DNA from: Plazaster borealis
Lineage: Eukaryota > Echinodermata > Asteroidea > Forcipulatida > Labidiasteridae
Assembly (NCBI GenBank): GCA_021014325.1
Contig: CM037461.1
Location: 6,973,501-7,037,500, forward strand
Reading direction: 5' to 3'
Length of the DNA: 64,000 nt
Below, piece after piece: positions 37,153 to 49,869 of this stretch (its first letter is position 1; each line of letters begins with the position of its first letter). The translations under genes and the position numbers were made by a program. The notes beneath the pieces are model-generated. The model did not search any database. It had not been told where the DNA came from and saw only the letters and a program-made list of their open reading frames with translations.

Positions 37153-38964
37153 CATTGCACAGTATAATCACTGTAGTGTAGTAAACTCCTCATTTGAATG
37201 AAAGTCTTCTCCAAAAACAAAGGTTGATAAATCCCTTTAAAATGTATTTGAACTGAACTAAATCTTATTTTAAAAAGAGTAGAAATCGAGTCGGGAACTA
37301 TCCCATCCTCCGGCGACGTTGAAGCAGATCTACATAGTGATACGATACTATCGGCTCTCCGCCAATCTAATTCTGCAGATGAAGACCGCAAGAATTGCTT
37401 TTAAAATGTGAGCCGACTGTCTAGATTCAGGTTGAGTCTCTGCAGGATTTAACTTTGCATATCGATTCCATCGCATTTCAGGACTTTATCGTCGTGCCTG
37501 TTGGATTTCGTCTTGGAGAAATGAAAGTTTCTGGCTGTGTTTTGTAGGTGTTTTTCGGAGTCCCGGGTGGGGTTTCAGTGTCTGAGATGATGGGATGGAG
37601 GTTTAAAGGCTGCGTGCATCATTGGTTGTTTGGAGGGTGAATTCACCCCGATCCTCGAGTGTTCACTAAACACAACCAGCCATGTGAACCTTTTCATCAT
37701 AATCTTTGCAATCACATAAGTAGTATTTTACGATACACTTTAAAAAAGCAGCGGGAAAACTGTTCGCTTTGAGTAATTTATTTATTTTAATTTTTGTCTT
37801 TCTTCTTTTTAATCTCATTGCTATATTCACAGACAAAGATTTATTTCAGCCTTGCCTTTATTCTGTTTCAATAACTCAGAGTTTGATCTACTGTTGTTCA
37901 GTCTAGGGATGTATGTTGGGGAAAGTTAACACACAAAAAGAAAAGGAGAAAAAGAGAAGCATAGACGAAGCCTACAGCAAGTTTAGCTTGGGACTGAGCA
38001 TCAAGCCTTACCACTTTAGATTAAATATTACCTCTCCATCATGCTTGTGACTTTGACTTTTTGCAAATACACCTCCCCCTAATTACATTGCGCAGTTAAG
38101 AGAAAGTATCTCTTTTTAGAGTTCGTGCACTCTTTGCAAGACGAAGCACTTGTCAAAGTTACGAGCATCCTCTTTTTTTTCCCTCTTTTTTTTAAAAATT
38201 CTTTTTGTCCGAGTAGAGTTTGCCTGCCATTGATTTCTCGTTAGTTGTGTCCCAGGGTTGGAAAATGAGATCGTGTTTCAGGAGCTGTGAAGTTGTGGAA
38301 CATAGTAAGGCTGTGTGTCTTGTTCGAGGTGACATGTACTACAGGTATTTGTTCAGTGTGTCCTTTGTTGAGGGTGTGAAAGGGATGCTGCTCTGAGTGG
38401 TGCTGTTAGAATACAGTAAAAGGTGTTATCAGCTGCACAAGTCCTGGGTGGGATCCTTGGGTCTTCGTTGGTGTGAAAGGCAGGGGTCCAGTTTAGATAC
38501 AGTTATCACTCAGCGTATATATATCCCATTCAGGGTATTGATGCCTTGCAGGATGCGCAGTGCACTTACATATGCCTATCCTATCCGCCATTTTGGAAGT
38601 AAATATGTACACAAAGGAATAGGCTCCCAAAATGGTAGAAATGATAGATGCGCATTGTGCGGAGGTGCGTTCCACAATGTGCAAGGGGTCAATACATATA
38701 GATAGGCCTACAGTATTCCCAATCTGGTTGCAGAAATGGGCACTATATGGTGACTGCTTATAGTGAAACGTTGTGCTTTTGCCGTACAGCTAGGATACGC
38801 TGTAAATGCATAATTTGACAGTTAACAGTTGCCATTAAATTGGGCCCTGGATGTTTTTACTACATTGTATAGCTGTAATGTGCATTTTTTCTGCATGTAT
38901 AATTTATACTTTCCAACAAATCTACAATTCCAAACATACATGTACATGGCCTACATCATGGGGA
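37153..38964. other. Repeat-poor stretch containing the 38265 candidate exon
   Basis: No MITE, SINE or tandem repeat is recognised between 37160 and 38720, in contrast with both flanks. It is a candidate regulatory or alternative-promoter region. No TATA or initiator can be assigned with confidence. Confidence 0.3.
38265..38304 (+). CDS. Second candidate alternative first exon of the PLCL gene
   Basis: ATG in an A-at-minus-3 context with an in-frame upstream TAG at 38214. It reads MRSCFRSCEVVEH plus one base, then donor GTAAGG at 38305. The phase matches the exon at 58825, giving Thr-Ser-Asp-Cys at the junction. It sits in a roughly 1.5 kb stretch without recognisable repeats (37156-38720), unlike most of the intronic DNA here. 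Support is only phase, start context and repeat absence; without a splice the frame stays open to about 44 codons. Confidence 0.2.
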
Positions 38965-39415
38965 TCAGGTTGGCTCAGTGGTTTCTTCCCTGCCTTTCAT
39001 TACCTCTGTGGACCCCAGTTCGAATCTCACCTCAGACCAGAGCCTTACATGTGGATTGGATTTTCAGTCCCCTACCCTGATGGACCCCAGTTCGAATCCC
39101 ACCTCAGACCTGAGCCTTACATGTGGATTGTGTTTTCAGTCCCCTGCCTTACCTCTGTGGACCCCAGTTCGAATCCCACTTCAGACCGGAGCCTTACATG
39201 TGGATTGGGTTTTCAGTCCCCTACCCTGTGGACCCCAGTTCGAATCCCACCTCATACCTGAGCCTTACATGTGGATTGGGTTTTCAGTCCCGTACCTGAT
39301 TGCATGGGTTTTCCCTGTTGGGGTTTTCTACCCACACCTAAAACTGAAAACTTCTTCTCATTTTCTAATCATCCTGTTATTGGCGCTAATTGTGCGGTTG
39401 GATGTGTAATAAATC
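38965..39415 (+). mobile_element. SINE with 3-4 tandem B-box units
   Basis: Head GATCAGGTTGGCTCAGTGG, then the segment GGACCCCAGTTCGAATCYCA to GTGGATTGGRTTTTCAGTCC repeated four times at about 70-78 bp spacing, and the tail GGCGCTAATTGTGCGGTTGG before ATAAATCAATC. This explains the overlapping 136- and 143-codon frames here. Confidence 0.75.
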
Positions 39416-40709
39416 AATCAAAATTCAGCCAATTAAGAATCGTTTTTCTTTGTTTTATCTTGTCTATATCTGTATCTGCATGTACACATACAATCAACCA
39501 GTACATGTACCATTACCTCACATCTCACCAGCATCCACCTTTTTACCTCAGGGCACAGTTCTAAGGTGAATTTCTCACTTTCCCCAACAGGGTCCAATTG
39601 CTTTCTACAAATTGGCAAGGAAGATATTGATCGATGGAGTACATAATTGGGATATTTCCCTGCAGGGGCTTCTTGTATTGCCATTTTGTTTGGCAAACGA
39701 AAAAGTCATTTACATGTGTAGGATAGCATTTTGTACAAAATTATTTTCATCCCTAGGAAGGCCTGTTTGTATACACATTTGGATAACGACATTTCTATTG
39801 GGATGAAGAATATTACCCAATGGTTCCTACAGGGCCCAATTAGTGTCACCATTGGAGCACAAAGCTTTCAATTGTGTTTTAAAACGTACAACCACGGGAA
39901 AACAACCAGTGACCACATTAGGGCAGATGGTTTTCAATTGGGATAAAATATTACCGCATGGGGATAGTACGACAGAAGAGACTTTGATCCAATCGTGACA
40001 ACTGACGGCCTACTTGTCTATTTGCAAAGCATGCATGTGTAAACGTTAATCTCCGTTTGTTGATGGAAGCGAGAAGGAAAGCCAGCCGATTATTTCGTGT
40101 GGTTAATGAAGCTTAAGGGTCCCATATGGAAATCTCCTTATGAGAAGAACTGCTGGAAGATTCTTTACAAACACAAGAGACTGTGTTGAAATGGCCCGTT
40201 TCATTCTTTTCCTTTTTTTTATTTTTTATTTTTTTTTATTTCAAGGGAAGGTTTTTGTAAGTTTGCAATTCCTCGTGCCGCAATCATATTAATCCTCCAG
40301 TTGATGATAGTAATAATACTTTATTCAGACATATCACAATACATACAAAAATGTACAAATTTAGTAAAGTAATTAAAATATATTTAAAAAAAAAATACTC
40401 CCCCCCCCAATATACAGCATGGATAAGAAATTGTCAGACTTTTATCTGAATTCAGACCTTTGTATGTCTGCCTGGTGAAAAAAGTTCTCTAGCTCCGAGG
40501 ATACTATTTCCAAATGCACCTTGAAAATTATTACTGCAGGGGTAAACAAGTTCACAAAATACCACCATGTCAACTTGCCTCCTCAAATTTGGATCCTAGT
40601 TTCTTTTTGTTAGCAAGGACTGTCACCCCTGATTATTTTAAGACAAAGGTGTTGGGTTCTCTACTGCTCAGATTGCTACAAGATTCATGTATACTGCTGT
40701 GAGCGTACA
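39416..40709. other. No gene recognised
   Basis: T-rich and A-rich runs at 40208-40243 and 40385-40400; an AATTGGGATA motif recurs at 39645, 39798 and 39930. Nothing coding. Confidence 0.4.
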
Positions 40710-40920
40710 TATCAGCGTTCTCCCGCTGGCCAAATGCCAGTTAAAACATCTGAGGACCAGTCAAAATGCACTCCAGGTGGTCCGGCTGGCTAGTTCAGTG
40801 TTGAAAAGCATCCCTATTTAATATGATTTTTGGATTAGTGAAAAAGCTGACTGACAGTGAAATGAAAAGCTAACTGGTCCTGCTGGCCAGTCACTGAAAA
40901 AGTTAAGGGCAAACCCTGTA
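40710..40920 (+). repeat. Interspersed repeat D, copy 3
   Basis: CAGCGTTCTCCCGCTGGCCA, ATCTGAGGACCAGTCAAAAT, GGCCAGTCACTGAAAAAGTT and GGCAAACCCTG in the same order as 7625-7835. Confidence 0.65.
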
Positions 40921-40930
40921 TATTGTACAT

Positions 40931-41427
40931 TGTAGTCTTGGCCCAAGACGTCAGCGATTGATAGTGGATTGTGTATGTACGCTAGTTAGTAATTCATAAT
41001 GGCGCACCCCTTACTGCATGATATAATCAATTTTACCAGCTCTCACTATCGTCTTGGGAATCCTGCAGCATTGGGTTAACTTGTTCTTTGTTTTCTCCCC
41101 AGGCTTTCCAAGGGAACCAATCGGCACGCAATCGCACAAATAAATTCACATAAATTATTATTATTAACAAACATGACCCTTGGTCAAATAATAATTTGCA
41201 TAAATTTAGTTCATTAATCGCTTGCTGATTGGTTCCCTCAGAAAGACTAGGGAAAAAACAAAGAAAAGGTTAAACCAATGAAAGCATGATTCCCAAGCTG
41301 TTAGTGGGAGGCGGTCAAGTTGGTTATTAAACTCATGGCGTAACTATCAGGGCGTGCTATTATGAATTACTAATGAGTGTAGAAACACAATCGCTCGCAA
41401 TCACTGACGTCATGGGCCAAGACTACA
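40931..41427. mobile_element. Foldback MITE (TGTAGTCTTGGCCC ends)
   Basis: TGTAGTCTTGGCCCAAGACG at the left and CATGGGCCAAGACTACA at the right. The inversion continues through AATTCATAATGGCGC/GCTATTATGAATTA and GGAACCAATC/GATTGGTTCC. About 497 bp, non-coding. Confidence 0.75.
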
Positions 41428-42616
41428 GTGTATGTAAATGAAGTTGTGAGTTTGTTATGTTGATATCAAGCTTTTCATTCTGGGAGTGTGATTCTAAGGA
41501 CAATCCCAAAGTGTCATTGCACAGAATCTTATCAGTTATACGAAAGAATTTTCACCAATTTGAAAACAGATCGCTGCCAAATCTCATCAATTTCTTTTTA
41601 AATTTCATTTTATATCAAGAAAATTAAATTATAAAGCAGAAAGACAATCTCGAACGGTATGCTGTCTCGGGACATTCGATAGCAATGTTATCCCAAATCA
41701 GATTACGATTTCATTATAAATTTCGTCAGACATTGTCTTTGTTTGGTAATTGTAAACGCCAATGTCACTCACACCCTTGAATGTTATCACTGGATGTAGT
41801 TTATATCATGTTGCATGAATTTGTGCAGGATGGGCCGATCAATATTGCCCACATCTTTTCAGCGATGTTTTTAGATGAATATGCCGTGATGAATTTGAAT
41901 CAGCTCATGAATATAGCGAGTGTTTTCCCACTAAGTGTGTTCACATTGGAATTATTTACGCAGTAAAACTCAACAGTGAAGAATTAGATAATAGACTCAA
42001 GTTGACCACTTTCTTGCAATGTACATTGTGATCTTTGTGGAGGGCCTTACAAACAAATTTATTTAGGGTACCCACCCTATTACCATGTTGTATGGGCAGC
42101 AATTGAAAAAAATATCTACGGAGATGCAGAGCTGCCAACTCTCCCTGATTCTGCAGAAAGTTCCCTGAAAATAAAGCAATCTTTTCATGTTCTGATTAAC
42201 AAATTTGAAAATCTCGCTGATTATGGAAACTTTGTCCCTACTTATGTTGAATGTAATTCTGAATATCTCCCCGATTGTTGAACAAAATCTCCGTGATTAC
42301 AAGATGCAAATGTTGGCAGCTCTGGGAGATGTGGTTTGTAGAGGTTAAAGAGAATTTTGATTGTATTTTGAGTTGTTGCAGTTTTTTTGAAAGCATTATT
42401 ATGTACAACTCTGAAAACATATTTTAACTTAGCAGACAAGCTTGCCAAAGACAACTTGCTGCTTATAATTTAGAGTTTTGATTATGTTGGGCCCTGGTCT
42501 CTTTGTGAATTGATCAATCAAACTTGAGATTATTTTGTTTCATGTGCGTATAGACATGTCAGTAAGGCTCTACTGTCATCAGCATTATACAACTATTGAA
42601 TACACGTGAGTTCATT
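41428..42616. other. No gene; one repeat pair
   Basis: 42130-42320 (CTCCCTGATTCTGCAGAAAG, AACAAATTTGAAAATCTCGC) is the inverse of 55180-55320 (GCGAGATTTTCAAATTTGTT), an unclassified repeat. Confidence 0.45.
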
Positions 42617-43205
42617 GTCACAGAGTATAATCACAGGGTGAAATCTGGGCTATTCCTCAGCCTTGTGAAATGGAAAAGCCATATTTCACCGAGTGATTAT
42701 ATTCTGTGACGACGCACAAACAAAATGCATTCAATACTTGTTTTATAACTTTAACAAAGATGGATCATTGTCGTTTGAATTTTTTTGTAAACATAAAAAC
42801 ACAGAAACTCTTCCACCCCACACTCTGAAACCCCACTCTCTGAAAAATTTAAATTAAACTCTTAAACCAACTCTCTGAAAGAAAAAAATTATAATAATAA
42901 ATTCTAAACAATGTGGACGATTCCATGTAGACACCAACCTTGTCTGCCAGGACACGACCTAGCCTTGTTTGGACTGGCGAAATGATTATGTTGGAAGTGA
43001 CGCTTTGAAGCACCTGAAGCGTCATATAGTTTATATCCATATAGGACTCCAATATTGAATATCGGAGCGTCGCGGCAGTATACATGGCAAAATAATGGAT
43101 GACACGCAACGCATGTTCCACCAATCGAATAAGAAGGATCTGTGTGTGAGTTGTATATAATGAAATATCTGCTTGGCTTTCCCTTAAGCATTGCTGTGAA
43201 CATCT
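42617..43205. mobile_element. MITE family F, longest copy
   Basis: Begins CACAGAGTATAATCACAGGG with the family hairpin, continues with TAGACACCAACCTTGTCTG and ends around GTATACATGGCAAAATAATG and AGAAGGATCTGTGTG. Confidence 0.6.
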
Positions 43206-43772
43206 AAAGACCTCTATCACTCCATGGGAATATCAGGTGCCTTATATGCCATTTTAATCATGTAGTCTGAACAGTTACTTCATAATGAGGGACCTTACTT
43301 TCTTTGATATCACAGGAACAAGGAGCAAAAAGCACTCTAATAAAGGTCTGAATTATTGTGACGTGGCGGTAGCTTGAATTGATCTTTGATGAAGGTCGTT
43401 AGCAATTAGTGCCCTTTCATGTTCCTGTTTGCCGCTGGTTTATTGTCACAGCATCTTGATATTTTGAGAAAGCTGTAAGAACTAAAGCACGTTGATGACC
43501 GTGACATTTCTTTATTTGCCTTTATTACTGCCTCTAACAGCATGGTTCAATGATAAAGCGTCACTCAGGCTGACTCCCCTAAACAGTCTGAATTACATCA
43601 ATGTCATCTTAATTTTCTGAAGATGCTTTGAGTCAAGGTGAGGTGAAATGCATGAGATAAATTATCTGTGTTACCATGACAATACATAATTACATCTCAG
43701 CTCAATTTATTCTCCATTAACTGATTTGATTCTTCCGCCATGCCTAAATGTGAATATTGATTCCTGACAAAA

Positions 43773-43892
43773 GGTGGTGTTTTTTTGTGTGTGTGTGTTT
43801 TTGTGGGTTTTTTGGGGGGTGGTTGTTGTTGTTGTTTTTTGTTTTTTTGGTGTTTTTTTTTTTTTTTTTGTTTTTTTTTGGGGGGGGGGGTT
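43773..43892. repeat. 120-nt tract containing only G and T
   Basis: No A or C over 120 consecutive bases on the + strand, including GTGTGTGTG, GGGGGG, (GTT)n, a run of about 19 T and a final run of G. Low-complexity. Confidence 0.9.
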
Positions 43893-44202
43893 AAATGGTA
43901 GATGCTTTTGTAAGAGATTATAATGTACTTGTACATCATACCTCATCATACATTACATCGATGGGTGCACCATTTCTTTTATAGAGGGGCACTTCTGTCC
44001 AATTCAAACAGTAAAATTATTTGCATTTTTCTTAAACAAGCACCTTTTCAGCGCTCTTGTTATGTCATGTACTATTTTTTTAAAGATTATCCGACGTAGA
44101 GGTAAAAAACAAGTACACTGTCTGCATTTCAATCAATATAGTTTTAAAAACATTGAAATTACTACATAAACATATATTTATAACATTGTACTCTTGTTAT
44201 TT

Positions 44203-45297
44203 TGGGCGAGCTGCGAAGCAGAGTGAGCCTATGTAATGACAATTTCCGTCCGTCCGTCCGTCCGTCTGTCTGTCCGTCCGTCCGTCCGGCTGTCCGCGTT
44301 CAATAAATGTTAAAGTTTTAGCATCAAGCTTCAACATTTTTGTTTTCAGTTGTTTTATGGGATCTAAAAGCCCTAAGTAAAATCAGTATACAGTGACAGT
44401 CACGTTTTGTGGTTCTCAATCATGTTTTTAAGGAAATGTTGAAGTTTTTGGGAATAAAACAATGCTAGGCTAAACATTGCCCCCTGGATTTTAAAGAGCC
44501 GAAGTCAGAGTAAATGTTGAAGTTTTAAAACTGACTTATAACTTTGACTTACAACCAGGCAACATTACAACAGACATGCACATATTACACAGTCACACTA
44601 AGAATGAAACTTGTGATTGTTTCAATGGTTCCAGATGAGTGAGTTAAAACAATGAGATACTTCAAATGTCCATAACTCCTTAATGCAATGATGTATCAAC
44701 TTGAAACTTATATCAAATGTTTTCATTGACATGCAGATTCATATAAAAGAATAAAACTCATAAGTATGACACCCGTTCCAGTTTAATGAGCTAAAACAAA
44801 GAAAAGCTTAAGTGGCCATAACTTCTTCTTGCAATGAAATATCCACTTGAAAACCTGGATCAAATATTGCCACTAACATGCTTATTCATATCAAAAGAAT
44901 ATAACTCATAATTATGACACTGTTTCCAGTTGAATGAGCTAAAACAACAATATAGAAAGGTTTTAGGATATGGACGATTCCAAAAGTGCAAACCTTAAAT
45001 TTATAATTATCTTAACTTGTTTTTATTTTTGTAAAATATCAGGCAAATCACCCCTCTGCCCCCCTTAACCAACAAGTCCCCATACACCCATGCCTATTTG
45101 TTTCTCTTCCTAGTCGGCCCTCACCCATCCTGATCCCCTGTCACTCCCATACCAAACAAGTAGGCAGTGTTTAAGTGCATACAAGTTTGTTAATGTCCCC
45201 ACCCAAATCATTTGATCAAATAATTGGTTTTTCTATTAGTCTTTGTTTTTCTATCGGGCGATCGGCAGCTCGTCATGGCAGCTTCGCTGTTCTAGTT
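44203..45297. repeat. Interspersed element with (TCCG)n and internal tandem units
   Basis: Begins TTGGGCGAGCTGCGAAGCAG followed by a TCCG/TCTG microsatellite (44247-44290). It ends GGCAGCTTCGCTGTTCTAG. Between lie about two diverged units of roughly 155 bp (44625-44950) marked by CCAGTT.AATGAGCTAAAAC and CATAACT.CTT..TGCAATG. No ORF of note. Confidence 0.55.
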
Positions 45298-46293
45298 AAT
45301 CTTAAAAGTCCAGATTTCAAATGGGTGGGGGGTTCCCTCTCCCCTTTGTTACTCTACTGGAGTAGTGGTTTTTAGTCTTAAAAGTCCAGTTTTCAAATTT
45401 TGTTACGCCACTGAAGAACTGATACATTCTTTATCTTTGATAAAGGTACAGGTAAAATTACACATGATGACAAATAACGCATGTAAACGTATTTGGTTAG
45501 GTTTTAAGGGGAAAAAATTAAAATGGTACATGTATGTTGGTTTTCTTCTTCCTATCAACATAAGAAATGAGTATGAGAAAGATTCTCACTGTTGGATATT
45601 TTCAGACAGAGTGGTCAATTTGTCAAGTTACTTTAGCCGTCAGATTAAAGTTCAATAGTTAAATTATCAATGATTGATCATGTACAGTATGCACATTTAC
45701 AGTGTCTAACACTGTACCTGTTATCTTTTAAGGTTTAGAGTACTTTATGCCTTGAATATATTTTACATTTTGAAATGAAAAGAGATAAGTGATTGCAAGG
45801 CAGTTTGATTTGCACTTGGAATGGGAGTGGGGGTGGTTGTTGCATAGCATACTTGTGTGCATAGACAGCTTTATGCAAATGGGCCCGAGGGTTCAGGAAG
45901 TGATATAGTACCAGAATTGTGATATCAGTTTAATTTCTATTTATGGAGACAGGAAGTGTTGGTTTATGTAAATAGGTTTGTTTTCAGTTAATTACTTCAG
46001 GGACTGTTTATGGAGACTTGACACTTGCAATCTTGGGTTTGATCAAGCGAGTAAGTTGTTTGACAGACTGTACAATACATGTACAATGTAGGCATGGGCA
46101 CAGTAGATTGTTTATTTAAGAGATTAAATAGCAGTCATCTTCAGATGCTAGACCTCTTTGTATCATAGGCCACCATCATCGAGGTCAAACAAAGAAAACG
46201 TGCAAGCGCATATGTTCTACGCACAACTCTCAACCAATGATAAGTCTTCAGTTTGACGCAGTGATGGCGCTGTTTGAGCTTGTGACGTCATAT

Positions 46294-46640
46294 GCCACAG
46301 AAAGTACAAGTACAGGGATGGAAGACTGATCCAGAAGCATTCCAAGAAGCTTGAGTGACAGCAAGAGATAATTCCTTTTTAAAACCACTCAAAACTAGAT
46401 TTTATGCGCTTGCATAATTCAATTGTTTTAATCCTGCCACATTAATTTTTGTTTCAATGGCCGAACTGTAAAATGCGGTGTTAAAAAAACCCAACACTAT
46501 TCTCCATGATGTTAACATCATGAGATATACAGTTGCCACAGTTTTGAGTGGTTTAAAAAAAATTATCTTTCACTGTCACTCCAGTTTCTCGGAATGCACC
46601 TGGATCAGTCTTCCATCCCTGTACATGTACTTTCTGTGGC
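46294..46640. mobile_element. Foldback element with ~115-bp inverted arms
   Basis: Left arm starts GCCACAGAAAGTACAAGTAC and runs through GGGATGGAAGACTGATCCAG to AAACCACTCAAAAC. The right arm is its inverse ending TACTTTCTGTGGC. The loop is about 120 bp. A related stretch with GTGACGTCATATGCC lies just left. Confidence 0.75.
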
Positions 46641-47133
46641 CTATTGTATTTTCATGTGTTCTTCTCACATTTCTGCCCCGTTGTGTGAATGTTTATGTTA
46701 ATTTTCTGGTGTCAAGTTTTTAGTGTAGATTCTGCTATATTTGTGACATACAATGTGTAGACCTCCATCTTAGGCTGCCATCTTAGAGGTAAAATGATGA
46801 TTGAACAATGGAAATTGCACATCTATGTATATAGGATGCGCAGTGCACAGGATGGGCCAATGAGGAACTTTCAAGGGTGTCATTTTCACACAATACAATG
46901 CAGAACACAGTACTTTTTACTTGAACTACAGACATTTCAACAAAAGCACTCTTCTGAATACCCTTTTAAATTGATTGCAAATATCTATTTGGGGCTTGGA
47001 CTGTTTAATCTAACTTGGTATTTGCTGCCTGTGTACATTGTGTAAGAAATATGGACCTAGTAGTAAAAGATGATACCCATGTAAACGTGTAAATCAACAC
47101 TATCAATCATGCATAAGTCAAATTGGTACATCA

Positions 47134-47507
47134 TTAAAGGTATCGTACATGTTTGGTAATGACTCAAAACAAATATTAGCATAAAAACTTACTTGGTAAC
47201 AAGCAACGGAGAGCTGTTGATAGTATAAAACATTGTAGGAAACGACTCCCTCTGAAGTAACGTAGTTTTTGAGAAAGAGGTAATTTCTCACTAAAATAAT
47301 AAAAACTTCTTGCAAGACGTTTTTATTCCTATCTGAAAGCACACAAATTTGTAAAACAAGGGTGTTTTTTCTTTCATCATTTTCTTGCAACTTCGATGAC
47401 CAATTGAGCCCAAATTTTCACAGGCTTGTTATTTTATGCATATGTTGGGATACACCAAGTGAGAAGACTGGTCTTTGACAATTTCCAAACATGTTCAGTG
47501 CCTTTAA
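47134..47507 (-). mobile_element. MITE family A, near full-length copy
   Basis: 374 bp from TTAAAGGTATCGTACATG to CAGTGCCTTTAA. Nearly identical along its length to 55607-55982, which suggests recent amplification. Confidence 0.8.
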
Positions 47508-47977
47508 ATGTAATATATTTAAGATGATCATGAAGTGTTTTAATCAATGTCTGAAGCTTTCTGGATTTATCATGCTTGTCTCCACTGATGACCAATCTCA
47601 ACCCCCCCCCCCCCATTCTACAAAACAACAACCTAACTGTGCCAACAAATTAGTAATTGTAGCTGATGAGCAATTCAGCAAATACGGCTGTACTTCATGA
47701 GCTAGTAATGAAATACATGTACTGTACATCTACATGTAGCTGCGGCAGCCAAACTGTTTGCCAAATAGTTGAACAGTTCGTGATGATCATCATCAATGCC
47801 ATCAATATCATAACCATCATTATCCCTCGAAACAGTCAGTTTATTTGTTTTATCCTTCCTTCCTCACGTTCCTTCCAAGGGAATGGTGACCTCCCACCCC
47901 CCCTCCCCCCTGAATGATGCAACAAATAACTTATGTGGTGAGCGTGCATGCTCTCCTCCTAATGTTCTTGCTTTTGG

Positions 47978-48265
47978 TTAAAGGCAGAGTATACTTTTGG
48001 TAATTGTCAAGGACCAGTATCCTCACTTGGTGTATCCCAACTTATGCATAAAACAGCAAACCTGTGAAAAAAACTCCCTTGTTGCATAGAATTGTGTGCT
48101 TTCAGATACCAAAGAAAGGCTTCATGCCTGAGATTCAAACAATTTGGTGAAAAATTTCCTCTTTCTCTAAAACTACATTTCTTCAAAGGTGGTCGTTTCT
48201 AACAATGTTTTTTAAATATCAAAAGCTCTCCAGTGCTCTTAACCAAGTCAATTTTTCTGCTAAGG
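47978..48265 (+). mobile_element. MITE family A, 3'-truncated diverged copy
   Basis: Begins TTAAAGGCAGAGTATACTTT and contains the family blocks GTCAAGGACCAGTAT and GTGTATCCCAACTTATGC. The right terminus is not recognisable. Confidence 0.6.
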
Positions 48266-48930
48266 TAAGCAGACAAATTTGCTTAGGGAGGAATACAAAA
48301 TGAAACAGGCGGTAACTCAATGTTAGCCTGGAGATTTGTTGATGTTTTTCTGGGGTTGTTGGGGGTTCAACTTTGAGTTATACCTCTAGTTACTGCTTGT
48401 TGCATTCTGGATTTCTTCCTTACCATTAAGCAGCTCTATGATTGTGGGCCTAGGTATGATGAAATGAACATTTATCTTGTCAATGCTTAATAGTGTAAAG
48501 TCCTCCTGTACCAGGGACCCTGCATTTTATTTGTTCTACTCGTGTGTCACTTCCAATAACTATTAACTTTGCTTTGATTTTGTTCTTGTTTAATACATAC
48601 ATGTACTTCAGGTTTTTTTGCTGAGAGGGGTGATTGTTAGAGACATGAATGTTCTCGGGATTATGCCTCATGGTAAATGTCAAATGCTTAAGTGGTTTGG
48701 GAATTGCAGAACTTGATAAATGACTTTATTAATGGATTTTTAGAGTGAATGAAATTAGTGGTTGTCAAATCTGTTGTAATGGGGCTTTGAGATGCTGATG
48801 AGGTGCTAAGGCCTATATAATTCATGTATTATTATTAATTGTTATGATTATTAATGACATCACTAAGTAGGATAATGTATGGCTGTATATGAGATACACA
48901 GAGCTATATGCATGTATAACTGGGCTTGTG

Positions 48931-49373
48931 AAAGGTAATTGTAGGGTCATAGATTGGTAAGTACTCCAAATATTAATGACCATACCAACTTACTTGGTAA
49001 GAAGCAAGGCAGCAGTTGATAGTGTATACTAATTTGAAAAAGGATTCCCTTCAAAGTAATATGGTTTGGATAATTTTTCACCCTAAAATACTTGAATCTG
49101 AGAAACGATTCTTTGCATGAATCATTTCTCAGTTTTTGAGGTTTGGTGTCTGGTTGCAAACGCTGCGGCTAGAGACTTGGTTGTTAGCTGATGTCACCTC
49201 GATAAACAAAGATGGATTTGACTTTCTTGTGAAAACACCGTGACAGTTTTTTGCTATTTTCTAGACAAGTTGACACTCTATTGGGCTGAAACTTTCACAT
49301 GTGACTTTTATTGTATTGTTCTTGATAATTTTGCCTATAATAAATCAGCATTAGGTTGTGACCCTACCTTTAA
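48931..49373. mobile_element. MITE family B, copy 2
   Basis: Ends AAAGGTAATTGTAGGGTCAT and GTGACCCTACCTTTAA, matching the termini at 36686-37152. About 440 bp, non-coding. Confidence 0.6.
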
Positions 49374-49869
49374 GACACATGTAAATTAGCAATAATTACT
49401 GAGTTAACACTGTTTGCACATGAAGTTTACTGAAGAAGCCTTTGGAAAAGCCCCAGGTCTTGTCCTTCGGCCCCTTTCATTAGGAGATGCAACATGACCA
49501 ACGTACATTCTGATTTAGTGGCGGAAGTGCCGTTTTCCTTGTAGGCAACCTTGCAGCCTTTTCAGGAGTAGATCTCAATGACTAACAGACAGTCTACATG
49601 TATGTGTTCTAAGATTGTGTTACCACTGACAACTTACCTGCAGGCACAGCAGTGTATTAAGAATGAATGATTAAACTTTAATAACCACACAAATTTCGTT
49701 TTAATCCAGTGGGGAAAATAAGTTACTTTTTCCCCTGATTCCTTTGAGGGTTTATAAATTTGTTTTCAACTCAGATTCAAGTCTGTTTTGTAAAAAGTAA
49801 CTTACACAAATCCTCTGCTCTGGATGGCGTGAACAGTGGACGGGAACGTGATCAAAAGTAGATCAAGCC

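Noticed and set aside
38978..39409. 143- and 136-codon overlapping frames
   Set aside because: Produced by tandem SINE B-box units; several frames repeat the same peptide.
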